The notes beneath the pieces are model-generated. The model was not told the DNA's origin. It saw only the letters and a list, made by a program, of their open reading frames with translations, and did not search any database. From an uncultured Clostridia bacterium (lineage in GTDB: Bacteria > Bacillota > Clostridia > Christensenellales > CAG-917), in contig CANQCC010000026.1 in the NCBI GenBank assembly GCA_947589635.1, forward strand, positions 1 to 13,642: a stretch of 13,642 nt of DNA. Reading direction: 5' to 3'. Made by a program: the position numbers and the translations under genes. Positions 1 through 5,411 of this stretch are shown here, piece after piece. Positions within the stretch are counted from its first letter, which is position 1. Every line of letters starts with the position of its first letter.

Positions 1-796
1 CGCCCGCATCCTTGAGGAGTTTTACGACTATTTTGTCGCCCTGCGCGGAATTTTCCAAGAGCCCGCGCACTCTCACCTCGCCCGCAAGCGCGCCCGCGAC
101 GAGCAAAAATCCCGCGGAGGACCAGTCTCCCTCCACGTCGAAATTTTTGGGCATGACGTACTTGCATGAGGCGGGAATTATAAACTTTTCGCCGTCTTTC
201 CGCACGGATATGCCAAACTTTTCAAGCGTGGACAGCGTCATGTCGATATAGCTTGCCGACGCCGACTTGCCCTCTACCTTCAGCGTGCTTTCGCCACCGA
301 GCAGAGGAAGCGCCATCAGAAGCCCCGTGACATATTGCGAACTTACGCTGCCGTCCACCTCGTACTTCCCGAAGTTTAGCTTGCCCTCCGTTCGGAGCGG
401 CAGGCTGTCCTCTCCCTCGCGCGAAAACTTGCAACCGTGCCCCTCAAGCGCCTTTATAAGTCCGTCCACAGGCCGTTTGCCAAGCCTGCCTCTACCCACA
501 AATCTCGCCTTTATCCCAAGCGCGCAGACTATGGGCAGCAAAAATCTCAAAGTGGAGCCGCTCTCGCCCGCGTCAAGCGTGATATAGCCCTCGCCGTCCG
601 CGTTTTCAGGCGTTCTGATGGCCTCGACGCAGCGTTTTGTGGCGGCGACGTCATCGCCTCCGTCCACGTCTATATCGCCTCCCGCAAGAAACGCCGCGAT
701 GAGAGCCCTGTGCGCGTAGGATTTGGACGCGGGGGCCTGCACTTCGCCGCGCAGCGCGGATCTTTTTATTTTAAGGTCTATGCTTTTATCCTGCAT
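1..796 (-). CDS. aroA: EPSP synthase (3-phosphoshikimate 1-carboxyvinyltransferase), 3'-truncated by window edge
   Basis: This gene runs off the left edge: 265 codons are visible of a family length of about 420-430. The enzyme joins shikimate-3-phosphate and phosphoenolpyruvate to give EPSP, the sixth step of the shikimate pathway, in the cytoplasm. Motifs seen in the translation are SKSYAHR (residues 24-30, substrate-binding Lys/Ser/Arg), DAGESGSTLRF (75-85, the family Gly-Ser-Thr-Arg motif), SSQYVTGLLMALPL (from 152) and EGDWSSA (222-228). The ATG at 794-796 lies 9 bp after the aroB stop. Its ribosome binding site, AGAGG, overlaps that stop region, so translation is probably coupled. It is the fourth visible gene of the aromatic operon. 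Identification is secure. Only the C-terminal part, including the rest of the PEP-binding residues, is outside the window. Confidence 0.95.
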   Translation of the reverse strand, partial: MQDKSIDLKIKRSALRGEVQAPASKSYAHRALIAAFLAGGDIDVDGGDDVAATKRCVEAIRTPENADGEGYITLDAGESGSTLRFLLPIVCALGIKARFVGRGRLGKRPVDGLIKALEGHGCKFSREGEDSLPLRTEGKLNFGKYEVDGSVSSQYVTGLLMALPLLGGESTLKVEGKSASASYIDMTLSTLEKFGISVRKDGEKFIIPASCKYVMPKNFDVEGDWSSAGFLLVAGALAGEVRVRGLLENSAQGDKIVVKLLKDAG

Positions 797-805
797 ATTT
801 TCCTC

Positions 806-1843
806 TCAGGCGCCGATATATGCGGAAAATTCCGCAAGCGAAAACTTCCTTATTGCGCAGCCGTCCTCTGTCACGACGACAGCGTTTACGCCCTTGGAGT
901 CCGCCTTTTTGTCCATCGCGAAAAAGCGCTCGAGGCCGTGAAGGTCGACGCCGTTGTCGTCCGCTCCCGCGATCTTCAACATCTCGCGGATCTCGTTTGC
1001 GCGGGAGGAGGATATTTCGCCCGCCCTCAGCGCCGACGAAGTCATAACGCCTATGCCAATCGCGACCGCCCTGCCGTGCTTAAGCGTATATTCCGACCTC
1101 TTTTCAAGCGCGTGCCCCACGGTGTGTCCGAGGTTCAGCAAACGTCTCATGCCGCTTTCAAGCTCGTCGCGGCAGACGATTTCCGCCTTAAGGCTTATAC
1201 ATTCGGCGATAAAACTCACTACATCCGCATGATTTTCAAGAAAATAAGGTTTGAGTGAGGGTTTTATCACGGCGTACTTGACGCCTTCGCCAAGCCCCGC
1301 GAGATATTCGTCCCGCGCGAGAGTTTCAAGCGTATCTACGTCGATTATGACCGCCTTGGGCATGTGGAAAGCGCCAAGCAGATTCTTTCCCGCCGCAAGG
1401 TCTACGCCGGTCTTGCCGCCCACGCTGCTGTCTATCATCGCAAGCAGCGTCGTAGGGACTTGCACGACGTCGATCCCGCGCATATATGTAGCCGCCGCAA
1501 AGCCCGCCATATCCCCGACGACTCCGCCGCCGAGCGCGACCGCCGCGTCAGTGCGTTTCAAGCCGCTTTCCGCCATGAAATTGATTATTTTCAGATAGTT
1601 TTCGGGGGTCTTGGCGCTCTCGCCCGCGGGCAGGACAAACTTGAATACGCAGCCTTTGCCGTACGTCTTCTCAAGCGAGGCGACGACCTTATCCGCATAC
1701 AGCCCGTCCACGTTTTCGTCCGTGACAAGGGCTATTCTGTCCGCCCTCAACATAGGGCTTATAAGCCTGCCGATATCGTCAAGCGCCCCGCGCGCGATGT
1801 ACGCGTCATAGGGGTTTATGCAATTTATACGGACAACTTTCAT
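806..1843 (-). CDS. aroB: 3-dehydroquinate synthase
   Basis: The protein has 345 residues, a normal length for the family. It converts DAHP to 3-dehydroquinate using NAD and a divalent metal, the second step of the shikimate pathway. Visible motifs are the nucleotide-binding GGGVVGD (105-111), the run PTTLLAMIDSSVGGKTGVDL (130-149), KNLLGAFHMP (153-162), and the probable zinc ligands E186 (LGEGVKYA), H240 (NLGHTVGHALE) and H256 (LKHGRAVAIGI). All expected catalytic regions are present, so the enzyme should be active. The ATG overlaps the tyrA stop by 4 bp (ATGA). A clear AAAGGAGA lies about 6 nt upstream inside the end of tyrA, which points to translational coupling. The start is unambiguous for that reason. 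Confidence 0.97.
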   Translation of the reverse strand: MKVVRINCINPYDAYIARGALDDIGRLISPMLRADRIALVTDENVDGLYADKVVASLEKTYGKGCVFKFVLPAGESAKTPENYLKIINFMAESGLKRTDAAVALGGGVVGDMAGFAAATYMRGIDVVQVPTTLLAMIDSSVGGKTGVDLAAGKNLLGAFHMPKAVIIDVDTLETLARDEYLAGLGEGVKYAVIKPSLKPYFLENHADVVSFIAECISLKAEIVCRDELESGMRRLLNLGHTVGHALEKRSEYTLKHGRAVAIGIGVMTSSALRAGEISSSRANEIREMLKIAGADDNGVDLHGLERFFAMDKKADSKGVNAVVVTEDGCAIRKFSLAEFSAYIGA

Positions 1844-2745
1844 TTGCTCTCCTTTGCCGACCTGTCCGCGGCGTCCTTAAAGGCGTTTCCCTCTTCGAGC
1901 AATCTCAAAAGGCGTTCCTTATCCCCGCTCTCAAGCGCGGCGCGATATTGTTCGAGCTCCTTTTCAAGCCGTTTTATATCCTCCAAAAGCGCGTCGCCGT
2001 TTGCAATAAACAGGTCCGTCCACATAGGCGGCGCAAGGCGCGCCACGCGCGTAAGATCGCAAAAACTGCCCGCGGAAAAGCCGTAATGCCTTGCCGCCTT
2101 TTCGTTTTTGGCGTAGCTTGAGGATAGAATGTGCGCAAGCTGAGAGGTATACGATATCATCTCGTCATGTGCGAGCGCGTCGCAGACGGAAATTTTTTCC
2201 ACTCCCATCAACGTGTACAGCGCCTCCGCGACCTGCACGGCATAATCATCCTCAAGGATGGGCACAAGCACGGCCGCCGCGCCTTTATACATGCTTCCGC
2301 TTGCATAGCATATGCCGTCCTTCTTGCCGTCCGTCTCTCTTCCCGCCATGGGGTGAGTGCCTACAAAGTGCAAAGCCCCGTACTGCCTCTTAAGGATTTG
2401 CATCTGCTCGCAAACTCCGCGCTTTACTCCGCAGACGTCCATGACTACGGCGCCGTCTTTAAGCCTTGGCGCAAAGTCGCGCATAGCGTCTATAGTTCCC
2501 TTCTCATCAAGCGCCAAAATGACCGCGTCATATTTTGACAGATCCCGCAGATTTATTTTTGCATCGATATATTTAAGCGCCGTCGCCTCTTTAACGACGT
2601 CTTCTTTGACGTCATATCCGTCCACGACAAGCCCCGCGCCCGAAAGCGCAGCGGATATGGAGGCGCCCATCATGCCGAGCCCAACCACGCCCACGCGCCG
2701 CACGTTAAGTTTGGATATCAATGCACTTTTGTCGATATTATCCAT
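1840..2745 (-). CDS. tyrA: Prephenate dehydrogenase, TyrA family, without an ACT domain
   Basis: This 301-residue NAD(P)-dependent oxidoreductase is expected to decarboxylate prephenate to 4-hydroxyphenylpyruvate, the committed step to tyrosine. The N-terminal Rossmann motif is GLGMMG (22-27). The family signature HPMAG is at 131-135, and histidines at 193 (LAHDEM) and 205 (SQLAHIL) fit the catalytic/substrate region of TyrA. The C-terminal helical region is present but there is no room for the ACT regulatory domain found in some Bacillota homologues. Feedback control may therefore rest on the DAHP synthase and on transcription. It starts 25 bp after the aroF stop, with only a weak AT-rich ribosome binding site. 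An arogenate dehydrogenase specificity cannot be excluded from sequence alone. Confidence 0.93.
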   Translation of the reverse strand: MDNIDKSALISKLNVRRVGVVGLGMMGASISAALSGAGLVVDGYDVKEDVVKEATALKYIDAKINLRDLSKYDAVILALDEKGTIDAMRDFAPRLKDGAVVMDVCGVKRGVCEQMQILKRQYGALHFVGTHPMAGRETDGKKDGICYASGSMYKGAAAVLVPILEDDYAVQVAEALYTLMGVEKISVCDALAHDEMISYTSQLAHILSSSYAKNEKAARHYGFSAGSFCDLTRVARLAPPMWTDLFIANGDALLEDIKRLEKELEQYRAALESGDKERLLRLLEEGNAFKDAADRSAKESK

Positions 2746-2770
2746 AATTTCGATATTCTGAACGGCTGAA

Positions 2771-3787
2771 TTATTTATCTCTGACCTTGCCGACCGCGGG
2801 CAGCATAAGGTCGATCGAGTTTACGACGTCCGCAAATTGATCCGGCCTTAAAGACTGCGCGCCGTCGCACAGCGCGTGGATCGGGTCGTTGTGGACCTCG
2901 ATTATAAGACCGTCGGAGCCTGCGCCTACCGCCGCGAGGCTGAGGGGTTTTACAAGCCGCGATATGCCCGACGCATGGGACGGATCCACTATCACGGGCA
3001 GGTGTGTGCGCTCTTTCAGCACGGGAATTGCCGAGATGTCAAGCGTATTGCGGGTGTAGGTCTCGTACGTGCGTATGCCCCTCTCGCACAGGATGACGTT
3101 GGGGTTGCCCTCCGACATGATATATTCCGCGCTCATAAGCAGCTCCTCTATGGTGGCGGCGATGCCGCGTTTGAGAAGGATGGGCGTCTTAAGCCTGCCG
3201 AGGTGCTTAAGAAGGTCGAAATTTTGCATGTTGCGCGCGCCGACCTGAATTATATCCACATCGTAAAAGTCGTCGATATGTTCCTCGCTCATGATCTCGG
3301 TGACGATGGGAAGTCCCGTCTCCTGCTTTGCGCGCCTTAGCAGCTTAAGGCCCTCAAGTCCCAAGCCCTGAAAGGAGTACGGCGAGGTGCGAGGCTTGAA
3401 CGCGCCTCCCCTAAGCACGGTGGCTCCCGCTTTTTTGACCGCCATGGCGACCTCGATTATCTGCTTTTCGCTCTCCACGGAGCATGGCCCCGCGATAAAC
3501 TGGAAGTGCCCGCCGCCGAATTTGTGCCCCGCCACGTCGATGACGGTGTCCTGAGGATGAAATTTACGGTTGGCGTTTTTATAGGGCTCCTGCACGCGCG
3601 TGACGCTCTCGACGATGTCGAGTGTGCGGATAAGCCCGATATCCACCTTGGACGTGTCGCCGATAAGTCCTATTATCTGCGAATTTTCGCCCTCGCTGCG
3701 ATATACGTCAAGCCCGAGGCTCTTTATCCAGCGGATGAGATTGTCAATTTGCCGCTCATCCTGATTTTTTTTGACGACGATTATCAT
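2771..3787 (-). CDS. aroF: 3-deoxy-7-phosphoheptulonate (DAHP) synthase, type I-beta with N-terminal ferredoxin-like/ACT-like domain
   Basis: The protein has 338 residues. It condenses phosphoenolpyruvate and erythrose-4-phosphate to DAHP, the entry step of the shikimate pathway. Residues 1 to about 70 form a short regulatory domain of the type that gives feedback inhibition in the Thermotoga-type enzymes. The barrel follows, with GPCSVES (100-106), KPRTSPYSFQG (131-141), QVGARNMQN (181-189), LKRG (205-208), CERGIRTYE (234-242) and DPSHASG (268-274). Likely metal ligands are C102, H271, E297 and D308. An in-frame GTG two codons upstream lies inside the sequence GAGGTGA (3790-3796), which is the ribosome binding site, so the ATG at 3785-3787 is chosen. 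It is the first structural gene of the operon and follows the attenuator leader. Confidence 0.96.
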   Translation of the reverse strand: MIIVVKKNQDERQIDNLIRWIKSLGLDVYRSEGENSQIIGLIGDTSKVDIGLIRTLDIVESVTRVQEPYKNANRKFHPQDTVIDVAGHKFGGGHFQFIAGPCSVESEKQIIEVAMAVKKAGATVLRGGAFKPRTSPYSFQGLGLEGLKLLRRAKQETGLPIVTEIMSEEHIDDFYDVDIIQVGARNMQNFDLLKHLGRLKTPILLKRGIAATIEELLMSAEYIMSEGNPNVILCERGIRTYETYTRNTLDISAIPVLKERTHLPVIVDPSHASGISRLVKPLSLAAVGAGSDGLIIEVHNDPIHALCDGAQSLRPDQFADVVNSIDLMLPAVGKVRDK

Positions 3788-3789
3788 AT

Positions 3790-3820
3790 TCACCTCATTT
3801 TCCGCAAAGTCTGCGGAGGT
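3790..3820 (-). promoter_or_regulatory. aroF ribosome binding site within a possible sequestering hairpin
   Basis: GAGGTGA (3796-3790) is an excellent ribosome binding site for the ATG at 3787 and decides the start. Upstream, ACCTC (3820-3816) can pair with GAGGT (3796-3792). The intervening TCCGCA/TGCGGA (3817-3812 with 3806-3801) also forms a compact hairpin. The structure could modulate translation, but its stability was not computed. Confidence 0.5.
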
Positions 3821-3888
3821 CTCGCGGGTTTTCGCCTGCCGAAGGAGCGCTTTTGCGCCCCGTCGCGGGCATAGCCTTACGATATCAA

Positions 3889-3918
3889 AAAGTCCGACGC
3901 GGTTTGGCGGCGGACTTT
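3889..3918 (-). terminator. Intrinsic terminator in the aro leader (attenuator)
   Basis: On the minus strand AAAGTCCG (3918-3911) pairs with CGGACTTT (3896-3889). The stem extends, after one C/T mismatch, by CGC/GCG (3909-3907 with 3900-3898), closing a 6-nt loop. The 3' arm ends in a run of five T. A rival pairing uses CGCGTTTGG (3942-3934), just after the leader stop, with CCAAACCGCG (3907-3898) with one bulged C. It takes the loop and upper stem of the terminator, so it would act as antiterminator. A third hairpin, GGCTACG/CGTAGTC (3958-3952 with 3948-3942, loop of 3), sits on the end of the leader ORF and can occupy the start of the antiterminator arm. Confidence 0.82.
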
Positions 3919-3943
3919 GTTACTTTTCCAACACCAAACGCGA

Positions 3944-4000
3944 CTACGCTTCGTAGCCAAAGTAAAAGTAAAATGCGAATGATGCCATATTTGAACTCAT
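3944..4000 (-). CDS. Phe/Tyr-rich leader peptide of the aro operon
   Basis: This is an 18-codon ORF, MSSNMASFAFYFYFGYEA, ended by TAG at 3946-3944. Seven of the nine residues 8-16 are Phe (TTC, TTT) or Tyr (TAC), the two amino acids made by the pathway downstream, and there is no Trp codon. The first ATG lies at about the predicted transcription start, so translation would be leaderless there. The second ATG (3988-3986) has only a weak GAG upstream, and either start keeps all aromatic codons. The stop codon sits two bases ahead of the antiterminator arm, so a ribosome that finishes the peptide would cover that arm and let the terminator fold. A stalled ribosome would leave it free. The role is inferred from layout. 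The peptide itself probably has no other job. Confidence 0.72.
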   Translation of the reverse strand: MSSNMASFAFYFYFGYEA

Positions 4001-4006
4001 ACTTGA

Positions 4007-4035
4007 ATTTTACTCCATATCGACGGCGTTGTCAA
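4007..4035 (-). promoter_or_regulatory. Promoter of the aro operon
   Basis: TTGACA (4035-4030) and TAAAAT (4012-4007) are separated by exactly 17 bp on the minus strand. This is a near-perfect housekeeping-sigma promoter. Transcription should begin near 4000-4001, giving a leader of about 210 nt before aroF. Confidence 0.88.
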
Positions 4036-4110
4036 GCTAAATATACAGCGTTTTCGCGCGCGCTCTGCCCTCCCGCGGAGTTTCATACACAATTTTCTTT
4101 ATGACAAGCG

Positions 4111-4139
4111 TTGACAAACAAGCGGACGGAGCATATAAT
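4111..4139 (+). promoter_or_regulatory. Promoter of the FMN-riboswitch/ECF transporter transcript
   Basis: TTGACA (4111-4116) and TATAAT (4134-4139) have a 17-bp spacer, a full consensus match. The expected start near 4146 lies about 12 nt before the first riboswitch stem. It diverges from the aro promoter, with 75 bp between the two -35 boxes. Confidence 0.92.
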
Positions 4140-4157
4140 TATCACGACAAACAGCAA

Positions 4158-4277
4158 TATCCTTGGATTGGTTATCCAAACCGGCGGTAATGCCTTTTTT
4201 AAGGATGAGTCCGACAGCCCCAACAGTTGATGCGGTGAGATCCCGCAACCGCCTGTCAAGTCAGAATGGGAAGGAAT
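4158..4277 (+). ncRNA. FMN riboswitch (RFN element)
   Basis: Conserved blocks of the RFN aptamer are visible in order. They are a closing strand TCCTT (4160-4164), a short hairpin GGAT/ATCC, the highly conserved ACCGGCGGTAATGCC (from 4180), AGTCCGACAGCCCC (from 4208), the hairpin GCGG-TGAGATC-CCGC followed by AACCG, and the 3' block GTCAGAATGGGAAGGA. The last part, AAGGA (4271-4275), closes the first stem. FMN binding normally switches such transcripts off. It fits a riboflavin transporter gene downstream. Exact ends are approximate. Confidence 0.92.
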
Positions 4278-4281
4278 TTGA

Positions 4282-4334
4282 GTGCGCAGGCGTACCTGTG
4301 CGCGTTCCTTCTCCCCTATGGAGGAGATTTTTTT
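4282..4334 (+). promoter_or_regulatory. Riboswitch expression platform: hairpin that hides the RBS and is followed by a U7 run
   Basis: Two hairpins follow the aptamer. The first is GTGCGCAGG/CCTGTGCGC (4282-4290 with 4295-4303, loop CGTA). The second pairs CTTCTCC (4308-4314) with GGAGGAG (4320-4326) around a 5-nt loop. The 3' arm of the second is the ribosome binding site of the transporter gene, and it is followed by A and seven T up to the ATG. It can therefore act as RBS sequestor, as terminator, or as both. CCTTCTCCC (4307-4315) could instead pair, with one bulge, with GGGAAGG (4268-4274) of the aptamer, which would free the RBS when FMN is low. Confidence 0.72.
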
Positions 4335-5246
4335 ATGAACGGAGCAAGATTTGTCAAGTTTTCCGCGCGCGCCGTGGCGTACATAGCGCTTATGACTGCG
4401 CTAACATATGTCGGGACGATCCTCGGGTTTTCAAGCGCGCAATTCTACTTCAACCTGTCTGACAGCGTCATACTTGTATGCGCCGCGTTGTTCGGCCCTA
4501 TCCCCGCGATGATAGCGGGAGGACTGGGCTGCTTTTTGGGCGATCTGACCGTATACCCCGCGACGATGCTGTACACGCTGTTTATAAAGGCGCTTGAAGG
4601 GCTGCTGGCGGGCGTGCTGTTCAACCTCGTGTACAAGCTGACGGACGCCATGCTCGCAAGAGGCCTCGCGGGAGAGATGAAGGCCTTCATGCACAAGGCA
4701 AAAGCGAATGAGATATCAAACGAGGAAATGGAAGCATGCGCGGCGGACGCGATATCCGCTTGCGAGGCGTCCCCTTTGGAAAGTGTGAATATGTCCTATG
4801 AAGACGGCAAAATATATGCCGTCCCCAAAAGCTGCGATACGGACGGACAGCCCGCGGACGACAAGACGGATATTCCTCCCGAAAACGGCGAAAACGATCT
4901 GTTTTACAGTGCAAGCGTTACAAATGACAGCGATAATGATCCAAATGACGGCGAAAGCGTTACAGATAACGCCGCTATTGAGAAAACTTCCTTGCTGAAA
5001 AGGCGCGTGACGGCGATAAAAACCGCGCTTACGCTTTGCGTGTGCATAGTCGGCGGCGCGCTGATGATGACGGGCTATTTTGTGTGCCAGACCTTCTTTT
5101 ACGGCACGTATGCGTCGGCGATGATAGCGCTTCCTCTTGACGCGGTACAGGCGGCGTGCTCGTCGGCGCTTGCGACGGTACTTCTTATCCCGCTTGACAA
5201 ATTGCGCTCGCCCATATTCAAAAGGCGCCCGCGCGGCGAGAAGTGA
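4335..5246 (+). CDS. ECF-type riboflavin transporter S component (RibU-like), with a large hydrophilic insert
   Basis: The protein has 303 residues. The S component binds the vitamin in the membrane and works with the shared ECF energy module (EcfA, EcfA', EcfT), which is not in this window. Membrane segments lie near 10-30, 36-68, 74-100, 228-252 and 262-288. The stretch FNLSDSVILVCAALFGPIPA (39-58) and the following GGLGCFLGD and FIKALEGLLAG resemble the ECF riboflavin S-component family (COG4720-like). Riboflavin as substrate is inferred from the FMN riboswitch. Family members usually have about 170-200 residues. The excess is an acidic, Asn/Asp/Glu/Ser-rich insert at about 103-222. The start is set by GGAGGAG (4320-4326), 8 nt upstream. 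An in-frame ATG at 4266 lies inside the aptamer and is not used. It is monocistronic, ending before the terminator at 5364. Confidence 0.88.
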   Translation: MNGARFVKFSARAVAYIALMTALTYVGTILGFSSAQFYFNLSDSVILVCAALFGPIPAMIAGGLGCFLGDLTVYPATMLYTLFIKALEGLLAGVLFNLVYKLTDAMLARGLAGEMKAFMHKAKANEISNEEMEACAADAISACEASPLESVNMSYEDGKIYAVPKSCDTDGQPADDKTDIPPENGENDLFYSASVTNDSDNDPNDGESVTDNAAIEKTSLLKRRVTAIKTALTLCVCIVGGALMMTGYFVCQTFFYGTYASAMIALPLDAVQAACSSALATVLLIPLDKLRSPIFKRRPRGEK

Positions 5247-5363
5247 CGCCCCTCAATTGAAAACGTCTTCTTGCGCCAAAACTTAAGAACTGTTGCGCTT
5301 CACGTCCGGGCATGTTAATGCGCTTAAGGTTTCACCCTTATAAAAACTCCGCTTTGTATGGAT

Positions 5364-5405
5364 AAAAAAATCGCCTTCCGAAAGACCTCGGAAGGCGATT
5401 TTAAG
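5364..5405. terminator. Bidirectional intrinsic terminator
   Basis: A perfect 15-bp inverted repeat (5367-5381 with 5388-5402, core TCGCCTTCCGA) has a 6-nt loop AAGACC. On the minus strand the 3' arm runs into seven T, which suits the gene ending at 5412. On the plus strand it ends in four T, which can stop the transporter transcript ending at 5246. The 117 bp between 5247 and 5363 show no gene. Confidence 0.92.
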
Positions 5406-5411
5406 TTTGCT

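Noticed and set aside
437..1258. Long plus-strand open frame opposite aroA and aroB
   Set aside because: It is antisense to two well-recognised enzymes, is rich in Arg, His and Ala as expected of a shadow frame, and has no RBS.
3788..3793. GTG at 3793 as the start of DAHP synthase
   Set aside because: The GTG is part of the ribosome binding site GAGGTGA that serves the ATG at 3787.
3797..3877. 25-codon ORF between the attenuator and aroF
   Set aside because: Its AAGG site is too close to the ATG, and composition and content give no sign of coding. It could be read only after antitermination.
3800..4000. T-box riboswitch in the aro leader (an ACCGCG-like string is present at 3903-3898)
   Set aside because: There is no stem I, no specifier region and no conserved T-box bulge, and the leader is too short. 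The string is part of the attenuator terminator.
4266..4334. In-frame ATG at 4266 that would lengthen the ECF S component by 23 residues
   Set aside because: It lies inside the 3' conserved block of the FMN aptamer. The ATG at 4335 has a strong RBS and gives the usual N-terminus.
5247..5363. Short minus-strand frame beginning near 5315 in the gap after the ECF gene, and CTTAAG repeats
   Set aside because: It lies beyond the strong terminator at 5364 for minus-strand transcription, would run into the antisense of the ECF gene, and shows no RBS.
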